Both the position numbers and the translations under genes were made by a program. A DNA stretch of 64,000 bases from NCBI RefSeq assembly GCF_000281085.1, contig NZ_AJWM01000048.1, forward strand, positions 62,001 through 126,000, written 5' to 3'. Shown here piece by piece: positions 17,352 to 26,708 of the stretch. The notes below the pieces were generated by a model. The model ran no database searches. It worked only from the letters and a program-made list of their open reading frames with translations, and was not told the DNA's origin. This stretch comes from Catenovulum agarivorans YM01. Lineage in GTDB: Bacteria > Pseudomonadota > Gammaproteobacteria > Enterobacterales > Alteromonadaceae. Every line of letters begins with the position of its first letter. Within the stretch, counting starts at the first letter, position 1.

Positions 17352-18939
17352 AGTTTGTATCCTTTTGTGCAAGTTTGTTGCCGGCTATTTGGGCTAATAC
17401 AATGCCACCTTGTTGATAGAAGATATCAACTGCTCCAGCACCAAACTTTTCTTCTAATTGGCTAATGCGATCTGCCCGTGTGTATACATAATCGCCAACT
17501 GTGACTTCGCGACGGTGAGTTATTTGCTCTCTATAGACACTAAAACTAGGCATGTGCATTTTATACGCAACAAACTCCTGTTTGATATCTTTGGCAAATT
17601 GCGCTGCTTGTTTAATTGGCTGTTGTTGAATTTGTGCAATAGCTGGCAGTAAAACAAGGTAACAAAAAACGCTTTGGCAAAAAGCAAAACTAACCAACTT
17701 TTGCCATGATTTGGCTGGCAAAATAATCAGTGTTAGCAGCAGTAAGCTAAGTAGTATGCTGTTAAATAAGTAGCTGTTGTTAAATACTTTATCTGCATTC
17801 GCCAGCATTTGTTGTTGGTAGGAATTACTGTTGTTGGCTAAATCGGGCGCTAGGTAAATCAATACAAATTGAATTAAGCAAAACAGCATAGGAAAAAGCA
17901 ATTGCCACTTACCGGCCAGCAGACTATTGCGGTATTTCGCCATTAATATAATAACGGGTGTCACACCGTATAAAACATAGTGGGGCAGTTGGGTTTGCGA
18001 AAACGAAACTAAAATAAACACCACAACAAACCATATGACCAGTAGTCGGTCGAGTGGATCTTTAATTAAACTTTTACTCAAGCTGATTTGTTTAAATAAG
18101 CCACCACTAAATGGCAGCAAAATCAGTGGCAATACGTAGATGTAGTAATACCATTGGCCACCATGGCCTTCTTTAGTGTCGGTAAAGCGCTTTAGATTAT
18201 GCTCAACTAAAAATCCATGGAAAAAACCGCTGCCTTGTTCCAGCCACACCATATATAACCAGGGTGATACAACCGCGAGTAAAATTAACCAACCAACCGG
18301 ATTAAAAATAGCTTTTAGCCAGAGATTAAATTGTTTATTCGAGACAAACCAAATTAAGCTGGCTGCACCAGGTATGGCGATGGCAACTGGGCCTTTGGTT
18401 AATACGCCCAAACTCAACCATAACCAAGCACAGTAACAATGCCATTTATTTTGTGACTGTGCGTAGCGGTAAATATCAAAAAACGTCAGGGCAATAAATA
18501 AGTTAAGCAAAGCATCAGCAGTTGCGGCACGGCCAATTAAAGTGATCCATAAAGTAGAACTGAAGATCAAGGTGGCAACAAACGCACTTTTGCGGCTAAT
18601 AAACTGTTGGCAAAAATAAAATATCGCGGCAGCCCAAAGCAGTGCGCTGGTCACTGAATGCATACGCAAGGCAAATTCATTTAAACCAAAGGCTTTTACA
18701 AATAAAGCCTGAAACCAGTAGGTTAAGATAGGTTTGTCGTATCTTGGTTGGCCATCCAAATAGGTCGCCGACCATATACCTGAGGTGAGCATTTCACGGG
18801 TGGCTTCTGAAAATGCGCCTTCATCCACATCAAATAAAGGCACTCCCCACACATTTAAGATAAATCCAGCTGCTAAGAATATTGCAAGTGTAGTTGGCTG
18901 ATAAAATAGCCCACTAAGGTTTTGTTTGGTTAACGTCAT
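17323..18939 (-). CDS. GT39 family glycosyltransferase, ArnT-like (second)
   Basis: 538 aa polytopic inner-membrane protein. The catalytic acidic motif VPLFDVDEGAFSEATREML and the loop QPRYDKPILTYW are typical of ArnT/PMT_2 enzymes. About 11 helices are followed by a hydrophilic periplasmic C-terminus (about residues 450-538). It should use a polyprenyl-linked sugar, probably the one made by the GT2 enzyme encoded just upstream (26-bp overlap). The acceptor is not known; lipid A is the family precedent. Confidence 0.88.
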   Translation of the reverse strand: MTLTKQNLSGLFYQPTTLAIFLAAGFILNVWGVPLFDVDEGAFSEATREMLTSGIWSATYLDGQPRYDKPILTYWFQALFVKAFGLNEFALRMHSVTSALLWAAAIFYFCQQFISRKSAFVATLIFSSTLWITLIGRAATADALLNLFIALTFFDIYRYAQSQNKWHCYCAWLWLSLGVLTKGPVAIAIPGAASLIWFVSNKQFNLWLKAIFNPVGWLILLAVVSPWLYMVWLEQGSGFFHGFLVEHNLKRFTDTKEGHGGQWYYYIYVLPLILLPFSGGLFKQISLSKSLIKDPLDRLLVIWFVVVFILVSFSQTQLPHYVLYGVTPVIILMAKYRNSLLAGKWQLLFPMLFCLIQFVLIYLAPDLANNSNSYQQQMLANADKVFNNSYLFNSILLSLLLLTLIILPAKSWQKLVSFAFCQSVFCYLVLLPAIAQIQQQPIKQAAQFAKDIKQEFVAYKMHMPSFSVYREQITHRREVTVGDYVYTRADRISQLEEKFGAGAVDIFYQQGGIVLAQIAGNKLAQKDTNYEVGSSEVK

Positions 18940-19936
18940 GGGTTATTTGCCAAGATTTATCCGTTTCCGGCTCGCAGATATTGCGCACAACAAAGTTTTT
19001 GCCTTTGTTGTTTTGAAAGAAAATTCGAGTCAGCATTTCCGCCACGACACCCGTGGTGATAAATTGTAATGCCATCACTAACATGAGTATGGCGACTGAC
19101 AACATTGGACGATGGCCAATGTCTTCTCCGAAAATAAATTTAACCGCCAATAACCAAGTCATGAGCAGTGCACCAACCGCGCCGGTGAATAGACCGATTG
19201 AGCCGAAAAAATGCCCAGGACGTGCTTTGTAGCGCAAAAAGAAGAAAACTGACAGTAGGTCAATAATTACTCTAAATGTTCTGCTAATGCCGTATTTTGA
19301 TTCACCAAACTGGCGGGCGTGATGGGTTACAATAGTTTCACCAATTCTATGTGGTGCGGTAACACCCGCAACCCACACAGGAATGAATCTGTGCATTTCA
19401 CCAAATAATCTAACTTGTTTGAGCACATTAGCTCGGTATATTTTTAAGCTACAACCATAGTCATGTAACTTAACGCCAGTAATTCGGGCGATAAGTTTAT
19501 TGGCTATGCGTGATGGCAATTTACGCTTTAATGCTGCATCTTGGCGGTTTTTACGCCAGCCTTGTAATAAATCTAAATCGCGTTCGAGTAATTCATCAAC
19601 CATACGTGGAATATCGTTTGGATCGTTTTGTAAATCACCATCTAGGGTTGCAATTAAATTACCGCGTGCTGCATCTATACCTGCTTGCATCGCCGCTGTT
19701 TGGCCAAAATTTCTTTGCAATTCGATAATTCTTACATGTTGACCAAAAGTCTGTTGAGCTTGTTTGAGTGCTCTTAACGTGCCATCTGGACTACCATCAT
19801 CAACACATATTACTTCCCATGGGGCGGTATAATTGGCGAGTCCTTGATGAATGCGCTCAAGCATAAGTTGTGCGTTTTCTTGTTCTTTGTACATAGGAAT
19901 GACAATAGATAAACTTTTTGGATGACTTGCTGGCAT
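18914..19936 (-). CDS. GT2 polyprenyl-phosphate glycosyltransferase (ArnC/DPM1-like)
   Basis: 340 aa. An N-terminal GT-A domain with VDDGSPDGT (nucleotide-sugar binding) and the catalytic DGDLQNDP motif, then two C-terminal membrane helices (about 235-265 and 275-300). This layout is that of ArnC/GtrB-type enzymes that load a sugar onto undecaprenyl phosphate on the cytoplasmic face. It would supply the GT39 enzymes downstream. The sugar cannot be told from sequence. Confidence 0.9.
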   Translation of the reverse strand: MPASHPKSLSIVIPMYKEQENAQLMLERIHQGLANYTAPWEVICVDDGSPDGTLRALKQAQQTFGQHVRIIELQRNFGQTAAMQAGIDAARGNLIATLDGDLQNDPNDIPRMVDELLERDLDLLQGWRKNRQDAALKRKLPSRIANKLIARITGVKLHDYGCSLKIYRANVLKQVRLFGEMHRFIPVWVAGVTAPHRIGETIVTHHARQFGESKYGISRTFRVIIDLLSVFFFLRYKARPGHFFGSIGLFTGAVGALLMTWLLAVKFIFGEDIGHRPMLSVAILMLVMALQFITTGVVAEMLTRIFFQNNKGKNFVVRNICEPETDKSWQITHDVNQTKP

Positions 19937-20006
19937 ATCTCTGTTTTCTCAATTTAGTTGCAGCAAGGCTAACCTTACTGGCTTAAAAATTTATGACATC
20001 TGTGTG

Positions 20007-20897
20007 TTACTTTTGTTTAAAACACAGTGCGACCGGTACGCTTAATAGGGTTACTACCAGTACGTAAATATGTAGATTGATCGCGGCAGATAAAACTTGC
20101 TGTTGATTTATCCCTAGTGGCAGAAGCGCTGCGAGAATGGCTGCTTCAAAAGTACCACTGCCCGCAATGCCATGTATGGGTAATATACTGCTTAAGTCTG
20201 CGCTGATAACTGCAAACAATGCTTGTGCCGAAGGCAGCGGGATAAAAAACTGTAAAATTAAACATAAAGCCGAGAGTTTAACTAACCAAATTAATACTGT
20301 GAGTAGGTATATTCGAGCCAAGAATTTAGGCGTTAGCTCGGCATGTTCTGTTATTTGTATTAGTTTTTGTTTGATTTTTTCCGGTGCCACTTTGTGCAGA
20401 TAATCCCAGCAATTGGGCAGCATCAAGGGAACTAGTATAAGAGGTATGAGCAGCCACAATGCATGTTGGCTGATTTGTTGGCTAGCAATAACCACCAGCA
20501 GGACTAATAACCAGTGTAAATCCATTAGTCGAATAACCAATAAACCAGCGGTGCTTTTTAGTAGTGGAAATGCAAAACTCTGCTTCATAAACAGTGGAAA
20601 AGATGCTTCACCAAGTCGCATGGGTAAAAAGTTGTTGAGTGCATTGTGGAGTAAATTAATGCGAATATATGGTGAAAATGGGTGTTGAGTTTTTTGGCCA
20701 AAATAACAGTATACGCGCCATGCCCTTAACCAATAACTGGCAAAAGTAACCAGCGTAAGTAAAACTAACTGGCTGGGTGAGACGTTTTGCCATTGCGCAA
20801 ATACACTTTTCCAGCCTATGTATAGCTCTATTCCATAGATAACAGCGATAAATATACTGGTGGCGATTATCCAGCGTAAGGTTTTATTCCAATCCAT
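20007..20897 (-). CDS. Lysylphosphatidylglycerol synthase TM-domain-like protein (UPF0104)
   Basis: 296 aa with about eight membrane helices and no soluble domain. It resembles the LPG_synthase_TM family: early WLRAWRVYCYF, then NALNNFLPMRLGEASFPLFM, and a late GIAGSGTFEAAILAALLPLG. Such free-standing membrane proteins are often found beside polyprenyl-sugar enzymes and are suspected lipid flippases. First gene of the six-gene glycosylation cluster, 70 bp before the GT2 gene. A role in moving the lipid-linked sugar across the membrane is inference. Confidence 0.82.
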   Translation of the reverse strand: MDWNKTLRWIIATSIFIAVIYGIELYIGWKSVFAQWQNVSPSQLVLLTLVTFASYWLRAWRVYCYFGQKTQHPFSPYIRINLLHNALNNFLPMRLGEASFPLFMKQSFAFPLLKSTAGLLVIRLMDLHWLLVLLVVIASQQISQHALWLLIPLILVPLMLPNCWDYLHKVAPEKIKQKLIQITEHAELTPKFLARIYLLTVLIWLVKLSALCLILQFFIPLPSAQALFAVISADLSSILPIHGIAGSGTFEAAILAALLPLGINQQQVLSAAINLHIYVLVVTLLSVPVALCFKQK

Positions 20898-21082
20898 GCT
20901 CGACCATTATTGTTGTTAGTTGGCTAATGGTTAGCTTACGGATTAAATGTTACAAAGTAAATTTGTCTACGAAAGATAAAGAGGCGCTAGGCTGGTTCGA
21001 AGCATAATTTTCTACAAGTGCAGCGAGACAAGGCGAAAAAAGAAGAATGCGCCAATGTGTTGTAAGGGCGGTGCAATGCAAA

Positions 21083-21196
21083 GGAAAGGACTAGAGCATA
21101 ACTTTCGCAAAAACGCTGTAAATACATCCTTGTAAGCTTCGCTTTTTCATCCTTGAAAAAGAGATTTTGCTCTAAGTAATTGCTCTAGTACTTTCC
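21083..21196 (-). repeat. Twin-hairpin intergenic repeat, copy 3 (minus orientation)
   Basis: Long outer arms (GGAAAGGACTAGAGCATAAC against GTAATTGCTCTAGTACTTTCC) pair over about 22 bp with a few mismatches. On the minus strand hairpin 1 is CTTTTTCA-AGGA-TGAAAAAG (21161-21142) and hairpin 2 is TAC-AAGGAT-GTA, then TTTACAGCG. Lies 17 bp after the stop of the duplicated unknown gene and is sense to it. Beyond this element the 20898-21213 gap shows nothing definable. Confidence 0.85.
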
Positions 21197-21213
21197 TTGA
21201 GTCCATATCGCTG

Positions 21214-22326
21214 CTAGCGATTAAAACCAACGTGCTGATGTAAGCGAACCGACATAGTTTCAGCTTTGTGTTGATAGTTCAATTTACCAGCAAAGCTGCG
21301 CATCGCAGAATGTACTTGGTTTAAGAATTTGCCGTAACCATAACTCGACATATCATTTTTCGCAGCGACAAAAACAAACTGTACCGAGTCAACTAAACGA
21401 CGGCGAGAGTAGTGCGCTGAAAAACTATTGTCTGGGGCATTTTCATTAAAGTCGATAGTTTGCAATTCACCATTTTCAGAGATTACCGTGTCGCGCTTGC
21501 TACGCACAACAGGTACTAAACCATTGGCTATCATAATGCCTTGGTCGATACCATTTTGTTTGGCACATTCAATAAATTGTTTTTCTAAGCTGGTGTATAA
21601 ATCTTCATACGGGCATTGTGCTTGTTTATCAATATCAAACAAAGCTTGGATGCGTTTGGTTAATGGCATGTCAACAACAGCATATGTTTGTTGATCAAAT
21701 TCACCTTCCAATGCAACGTCATGTGCTTTGAATCGATTTTCGATAGAACGCAATTTATGCGCTTGTGTACCTTCAACCCCTTTTTCTTTCGCGAATAAAT
21801 CGTAGGTTAAATGCTGGTGGTCGCATAAACGAATGCTGCCTGCATCTAATTCTAGTAAACGACTAAACTCAGCAACTGCCTTTTCTACTTTAGAATGGAA
21901 TTTAGCTGAGTTATGACGAATTTCTTCACCGCTTGCTAAGAATAGCAATTTGAGTTTGCGTACACGCTTTTTACTATCAACAAAAGCTTTGTGGCCTGAG
22001 TGATATTTAGGGTTGTATAAAAAGATAATTTGTTGGTCTGTCTGTGCAGTGATTTTTTCAGGGCTATAACGTACACGGATAAATTTGTCGTTAGCAACAA
22101 ATTGGCCACTTTCGATGTCGTGTTTGTCACACACATCAAAAAATAGATTTGCCAGAGTTTGATAGAAATCGTGGTAAGGCTGTTCGCTACCTGAATCAAT
22201 TTGCTCGGCGAATTTTGCCAACAAAGCATCTGGCAATTCAAACTTAGCTAACAAATACTGATTTTCGCGGGCGTTAGACGGAATATAAACTTTGTGCTGA
22301 GCACTTCTATCACGAGTTATGGGCAT
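21214..22326 (-). CDS. Unknown protein with an internal duplication, possibly DUF3083 family
   Basis: 370 aa soluble protein without signal peptide. Its two halves are copies: PYHDFYQTLANLFFDVC near residue 50 matches PYEDLYTSLEKQFIECA near 245; FVANDKFIRVRYS matches MIANGLVPVVRSK; RVRKLKLLFLASGEEIR matches RLVDSVQFVFVAAKNDM; and each half ends near RLCDHQHL/RLHQHVGF. It is rich in Lys, Arg and His. I recall a gammaproteobacterial family of unknown function (DUF3083) with such a start but am not certain. Single gene between a glycosylation cluster and an oxidoreductase. Confidence 0.7.
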   Translation of the reverse strand: MPITRDRSAQHKVYIPSNARENQYLLAKFELPDALLAKFAEQIDSGSEQPYHDFYQTLANLFFDVCDKHDIESGQFVANDKFIRVRYSPEKITAQTDQQIIFLYNPKYHSGHKAFVDSKKRVRKLKLLFLASGEEIRHNSAKFHSKVEKAVAEFSRLLELDAGSIRLCDHQHLTYDLFAKEKGVEGTQAHKLRSIENRFKAHDVALEGEFDQQTYAVVDMPLTKRIQALFDIDKQAQCPYEDLYTSLEKQFIECAKQNGIDQGIMIANGLVPVVRSKRDTVISENGELQTIDFNENAPDNSFSAHYSRRRLVDSVQFVFVAAKNDMSSYGYGKFLNQVHSAMRSFAGKLNYQHKAETMSVRLHQHVGFNR

Positions 22327-22401
22327 TTTTCGTACCTTTTATTTATGCGGTTGTTCTTGTAATTTTACAATAAATAACATTGTTATAACTTTACTGCAAA
22401 T

Positions 22402-23439
22402 CTAAATCTTAATCGTTTTTTGCTCAAGGCTACTTTGCATCGCCAATTCAATTATTTTTATCGACTTCAATGCGTCGGCAGCATCAACAGGTGGTTGAGC
22501 ATTTTCGCTTATGGCTAAGTTAAGTTTTTGAAAAAATGCTTGGTAGCCTCCTAGCTCGGTTGGTAACGGTCTGGCGCTGTCGTCTGTGTATAAAGTTCCG
22601 TAACTTGCTTCAACTTCAGCCGCCCACTGTGAAGTATTCGGCGTAACACCTGCTTTTAATCTATCTTCTTGTGGGTCTAAACCGAATTTTTCGTAATTGG
22701 CTTTGTCACCTTGTACTTTGTAACGCAAATTTGGCCCTGCACAATGCAAACTTGCTTGTAAATTGGCTAGCATGCCAGCGTAGTGCAGTGTAATACTAAA
22801 GTAGTCAATATTGTTTGATTTAGGTCTAGTTTTTTCACAAATCGCTGTGATTTTGTCTGGCCAACCAAATAAGTTTAAACATTGGTCAATTAGGTGCGGG
22901 CCTAAATCAAACAAAATGCCGCCACCTTCGCTTGCTTGTTCGCGCCAGCGATCTCGTACCACTGGGCGGAATCGGTCAAAATGACTTTCAAAGTATTTTA
23001 TGTCGCCAAGTGTTTGTTGCTCGATTAATTTTTTTACCGTTAAAAAGTCACCGTCCCAACGTCTGTTGTGGTAGACAGTTAAGACTTTTTGTTGTTTTTC
23101 AGCCAACTCAATTAAACTTTGGCCCTGAGCGCTATTGGTTACAAAAGGTTTTTCAATGACCACATGTTTATTGTGTTCTAGCGCCAATTTGGCTAACTCG
23201 AAGTGCACATCGTTCGGTGCAGTTATCACAATTAACTCTACATTTGAGTCGGTAATGAGGGCTTGTGCGCTTGCGTATATTTGTGCTTGTGGCAGTTGTT
23301 CTTTTACTTGTTCAGGTTTTGAGCTTGAAACTGCGGTAACGGCAAAACCATTATCTTGGGTTAAAAAAGGCAGGTGAAAAGTTTGTGCGGAAAATCCAAA
23401 TCCTATGAGTCCTGTGTTAATTATTTTATTTGCTTGCAT
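22402..23439 (-). CDS. Gfo/Idh/MocA family oxidoreductase
   Basis: 345 aa NAD(P)-dependent oxidoreductase of the YdgJ/YhhX type. The N-terminal Rossmann motif GLIGFGFSAQTFHLPFL is followed by the family signature EKPFVTNSAQG (Lys as catalytic residue), then the C-terminal GFO_IDH_MocA_C region (GGGILFDLGPHLIDQCL). Substrates are usually sugars, inositol or their derivatives. Start ATG 23439 is fixed by a strong GGAGG 4 bases upstream; the frame can be extended to 23547 but then overlaps the divergent malic enzyme. Divergent promoters lie in 23440-23545. Confidence 0.9.
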   Translation of the reverse strand: MQANKIINTGLIGFGFSAQTFHLPFLTQDNGFAVTAVSSSKPEQVKEQLPQAQIYASAQALITDSNVELIVITAPNDVHFELAKLALEHNKHVVIEKPFVTNSAQGQSLIELAEKQQKVLTVYHNRRWDGDFLTVKKLIEQQTLGDIKYFESHFDRFRPVVRDRWREQASEGGGILFDLGPHLIDQCLNLFGWPDKITAICEKTRPKSNNIDYFSITLHYAGMLANLQASLHCAGPNLRYKVQGDKANYEKFGLDPQEDRLKAGVTPNTSQWAAEVEASYGTLYTDDSARPLPTELGGYQAFFQKLNLAISENAQPPVDAADALKSIKIIELAMQSSLEQKTIKI

Positions 23440-23545
23440 TTTTCCTCCATTGGGGTGGCTTATCTGCCAGCTTTGATGAATACTAGTATATATGCCATTG
23501 CAGTTTGTGGCTTCAATATCTTGTTTATTTTCAGAAGGATTTTTC

Positions 23546-24787
23546 ATGTCAGATAAACGCCAACAAGCCCTCGATTATCATCAGTTTCCTGTTCCGGGAA
23601 AAATTAGCGTTGAACTTACTAAACCAGCTGAAACCGCATATGATTTGGCTTTAGCCTACAGCCCTGGTGTTGCTGAGCCAGTTAGAGAAATAGCGGCTAA
23701 TCCAGACGAAGCCTACAAGTATACAGCCAAGGGTAATTTGGTTGCAGTGATCTCCAATGGTTCGGCCATATTAGGTTTGGGCAACTTAGGCCCGTTGGCT
23801 TCAAAACCAGTAATGGAAGGCAAGGCACTGTTATTTAAAAAGTTTGCCGGCCTTGATGCGATTGATATCGAAGTTAAACACAGAACAACTGAAGAGTTTA
23901 TTCAAACGGTTGCGAGTATAGCGGACACTTTTGGTGGCATTAATTTAGAAGATATTAAAGCACCTGAATGTTTTGAAATTGAGCGAGCTTTAGTTGAAAA
24001 ATGTAATGTGCCAGTATTTCATGATGACCAACATGGAACTGCAATTGTAACTGCAGCTGGTATGTTGAATGCGTTAGAAATTCAAGGCAAAGATATTCGC
24101 GAAGTGATTATTGTGTGTATGGGCGCAGGTGCTGCTGCGGTTGCCTGTATGGAGTTGCTGATTAAATGTGGTGCGCAGCGTGAACGCATTTATATGTTAG
24201 ATAGAAAAGGTGTTATTCATACTCGCCGTGAAGATTTAACTGAGCATAAGAAGTTATTTGCCAATAATACTGATAGACGCACTTTGGAAGATGCTTTGAC
24301 TGGCGCTGATGTATTTGTTGGTGTGTCTGGCCCTGATGTATTGCCACCCGAAGCGTTGGATTTAATGAACGAAAACCCTGTTGTGTTTGCTTGTTCTAAT
24401 CCAGATCCTGAAATTAAACCTGAGCTTGCTTTAGCACAGCGTAGCGACATTATTATGGCGACCGGCCGTTCTGACTATCCCAACCAGGTAAATAACGTGT
24501 TGTGTTTCCCATTTATTTTTAGAGGTGCATTAGATGTACGCGCAACTGATATAAATGATGAAATGAAAGTGGCCGCTGTTCATGCAATTCGTGAACTGGC
24601 TAAAGAACCTGTGCCAGATAGTGTAATTAAAGCCAGTGGTGGCCAAGATTTAATTTTTGGCCGTGAGTATATTATCCCTAAACCTATGGATCCTCGTTTG
24701 TTGGAGCGTGTTGCTAAAGCTGTTGCTGTTGCGGCTGTTGAATCGGGTGTGGCACAAATTGAGTTGCCAGAGCGTTATTTGGGATAA
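23546..24787 (+). CDS. maeB: Malic enzyme, short form without phosphotransacetylase domain
   Basis: 413 aa oxidative decarboxylase turning malate into pyruvate and CO2. It holds an N-terminal malic domain ([27 protein letters not shown] with metal ligands) and an NAD(P)-binding domain ([16 protein letters not shown]). It aligns with the first 420 residues of E. coli MaeB but lacks the phosphotransacetylase-like C-terminal half of that 759-aa protein. AGAAGGA 7 bases before ATG 23546 fixes the start. Coenzyme choice is unclear. Confidence 0.93.
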   Translation: MSDKRQQALDYHQFPVPGKISVELTKPAETAYDLALAYSPGVAEPVREIAANPDEAYKYTAKGNLVAVISNGSAILGLGNLGPLASKPVMEGKALLFKKFAGLDAIDIEVKHRTTEEFIQTVASIADTFGGINLEDIKAPECFEIERALVEKCNVPVFHDDQHGTAIVTAAGMLNALEIQGKDIREVIIVCMGAGAAAVACMELLIKCGAQRERIYMLDRKGVIHTRREDLTEHKKLFANNTDRRTLEDALTGADVFVGVSGPDVLPPEALDLMNENPVVFACSNPDPEIKPELALAQRSDIIMATGRSDYPNQVNNVLCFPFIFRGALDVRATDINDEMKVAAVHAIRELAKEPVPDSVIKASGGQDLIFGREYIIPKPMDPRLLERVAKAVAVAAVESGVAQIELPERYLG

Positions 24788-24796
24788 AAATTTAAG

Positions 24797-24990
24797 CTGG
24801 TCGCGAGATCTTTCTCAAAATCGCTGTGGATAACGTGGCATGGAAGCTCAAGCTGGTTGCGAGTCCTTTATCGCTGCGTATCTAGCGTATATTTTTAACA
24901 GACTTAGCTTCATCGATTTTCCCTTGCTGAATGTCGCTTTTTTTGGTCGCATGAAAGCTTTAAAAAATAAACTCCCAACGATCTTTTTGT
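24797..24990. repeat. Decayed fragments of the intergenic repeat
   Basis: AAGCTGGTCGCGAGATC followed by TCAAAATCGCTG (24797-24828), and AAGCTCAAGCTGGTTGCGAG followed by TTTATCGCTGCG (24842-24877), resemble the 5' flank and arm of the copy at 60814. A possible opposite arm AAACTCCCAACGATC is near 24965-24985. Hairpins are not recognisable. I read these as fossils of the family. Confidence 0.4.
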
Positions 24991-25057
24991 TTTATCTAAA
25001 TTGCAAGTGAGAGCGTTAGTTAATCGAAGCTATTGGAAGCGATAAAAATGTTTGAGG

Positions 25058-25170
25058 CAAGTATGCGCAAATGCTCATTTTCTAAAACTTCAAAAGATAT
25101 GGATATCTTTTGGGAGCGGCCATGGATTGGCGAACAGCGTTTTTAGAAAATGATGCGTTGCGTGTGCTTG
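25058..25170 (+). repeat. Twin-hairpin intergenic repeat, copy 4 (plus orientation)
   Basis: Outer arms CAAGTATGCGC through TTTTCTAAAAC and GTTTTTAGAAAATGATGCG through TGTGCTTG pair over about 30 bp. Hairpin 1 is CAAAAGATA-TGGA-TATCTTTTG (25091-25112); hairpin 2 is GCCA-TGGAT-TGGC (25119-25131), then GAACAGCG. Lies in the maeB 3' flank in sense orientation and convergent to smpB. The rest of 24788-25247 shows only the fragments listed separately. Confidence 0.85.
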
Positions 25171-25247
25171 ATTGCACTGAAGTGGCGGCCTATCCTGCAC
25201 ATAGTTAAGATATTGGTACTTAGCACAATTCGTACTTTATCCGGTGG

Positions 25248-25730
25248 CTATCGAGCGCTGTGTTTCATCACGCGCTCTTTCTGGCGTTCCCAGTCACGGT
25301 CTTTAATATCATCACGTTTATCATGCGACTTCTTACCTTTAGCTAGGTGAATGGCAAGTTTTACCCAGCATTTGCTCCAGTACATAGAGGTGGCAACAAT
25401 AGAATAACCTTCACGTTCACGCGCACCGATTAACCTATCAATTTCACGGCGTTTCAGTAATAAGCGGCGTTGACGGGTTGGGTCGGCAATAACATGAGTT
25501 GATGCTGTATTTAATGGCTGAATGGTTGCGTTTAATAAAAAAGCTTCGCCATCTTTCAAATGGATATAACAGTCAGAAATATTCACTTTACCTTCGCGAA
25601 TACTTTTAACTTCCCAGCCTTGTAACTCAAGCCCAGCTTCTAACTTGTCTTCTAAAAAGAATTCGTGTCGAGCTTTTTTATTTTGCGCTATCGTGTTTGA
25701 TGGAGCGCCTTTTTTCTTACCTTTTGCCAT
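25248..25730 (-). CDS. smpB: SsrA-binding protein SmpB
   Basis: 160 aa tmRNA partner for trans-translation rescue of stalled ribosomes. Typical features: [20 protein letters not shown], the [14 protein letters not shown] strand, and a basic C-terminal tail (KKSHDKRDD to ERVMKHSAR) that enters the ribosomal mRNA channel. Length is as usual. Divergent from ratA, as in E. coli. The tmRNA gene itself is not in the downstream gap. Confidence 0.97.
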   Translation of the reverse strand: MAKGKKKGAPSNTIAQNKKARHEFFLEDKLEAGLELQGWEVKSIREGKVNISDCYIHLKDGEAFLLNATIQPLNTASTHVIADPTRQRRLLLKRREIDRLIGAREREGYSIVATSMYWSKCWVKLAIHLAKGKKSHDKRDDIKDRDWERQKERVMKHSAR

Positions 25731-25904
25731 AAATACTAACTTGCCTATGCCACATGAACGCCAAACTGACGGGCTATTATACTCAAGCCTGTTGAAAATG
25801 CGAGAATTCCACGACTTAGAAAAAGTATTTTGCTACTAGATTGATTGAGTAAAATGGCCAATTTTATGCTAGCATGCGCGCTCAAATTTGAAAGGGGAGT
25901 GAGG

Positions 25905-26336
25905 ATGCCTAAAATCCACCGCCATGCTCTAGTCATGCATAGCGCAGAGCAAATGTACAACTTGGTTAATGATGTTAAAGCGTATCCAGAATTCGTACCG
26001 GATTGTTTAGGGGTAAAATTACTTGAGCAGTCAGAAAACGAATTAAAAGCGTCGTTACAAATTGGCAAGGCGGGTATTGGTAAATGGTTCACCACTCACA
26101 ACACTATGGTGAAAAACCACTCGGTTAAAATTGAATTGGTTGATGGCCCGTTTAAAAAATTAACCGGCTTGTGGCAATTTCAAAGTTTAGATGTTGATGC
26201 ATGCAAAGTTGTGCTTGATCTGGAATTTGAATTTTCTACAAAATTGATTGAAGCCGCGTTTGGCAGTGTATTTAACCACATGGCGAACCAGATGGTTAAA
26301 GCCTTTACCACACGTGCGAGTCGGGTTTACGCCTAA
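25905..26336 (+). CDS. ratA: RatA/PasT START-domain protein
   Basis: 143 aa polyketide-cyclase/START-like protein. The family start MPKIHRHALVMHSAEQMYNL and VKAYPEFVPDCLG are plain to see, and the C-terminal helix (GSVFNHMANQMVKAFTTRA) closes the cavity. In E. coli it has been reported to interfere with 70S assembly; in mitochondria homologues bind coenzyme Q. Start ATG 25905 follows GGGGAGTGAGG; an upstream ATG at 25845 adds 20 unlike residues. Overlaps rnfH by 1 bp. Confidence 0.95.
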   Translation: MPKIHRHALVMHSAEQMYNLVNDVKAYPEFVPDCLGVKLLEQSENELKASLQIGKAGIGKWFTTHNTMVKNHSVKIELVDGPFKKLTGLWQFQSLDVDACKVVLDLEFEFSTKLIEAAFGSVFNHMANQMVKAFTTRASRVYA

Positions 26337-26662
26337 TGAACGAACAATTATTTAAGATAGAAATTGCTTATGCATTGCCAACTGTACAAAGTTTGTTGGT
26401 GTTGCATGTGGCTGAGGGTGCGACAATTCAAGATTGCATTGAGCAGTCAGGCATTTTGTTAAAGCATCCAGAGATAGACTTAAAATCCAATAAAGTAGGG
26501 ATTTGGAGTCGAACTCGAAAACTTACCGAGCAAGTTGAAGATGGTGACAGAATTGAAATCTATCGCCCTTTAATTGCTGATCCAAAAGATGTTCGCCGTC
26601 GTCGCGCTGAAAAAGCTAAAGAAGAAGGTCGAGCAAATAAAATTACTGGCGGACGTCCTTAA
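26336..26662 (+). CDS. rnfH: RnfH-family (RatB) ubiquitin-fold protein
   Basis: 108 aa with a beta-grasp fold of the RnfH/RatB family: FKIEIAYALPTVQSLLVLHV at the start, KVGIWSRTRKLTEQVEDGDRIEIYRPL in the middle, and the basic tail DPKDVRRRRAEKAKEEGR. Its start codon overlaps the ratA stop (TAATG), so translation is coupled. Function remains unsettled; the ratAB pair beside smpB is conserved in gammaproteobacteria. Confidence 0.95.
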   Translation: MNEQLFKIEIAYALPTVQSLLVLHVAEGATIQDCIEQSGILLKHPEIDLKSNKVGIWSRTRKLTEQVEDGDRIEIYRPLIADPKDVRRRRAEKAKEEGRANKITGGRP

Positions 26663-26708
26663 ACGCCAAGTTCTTCATTTATATTGATAGTTAATTACAG
26701 AGATACTC

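Noticed and set aside
24788-25247. Possible tmRNA (ssrA) next to smpB
   Set aside because: No tRNA-Ala-like ends and no tag-peptide frame were found in this gap; it holds repeat sequence.
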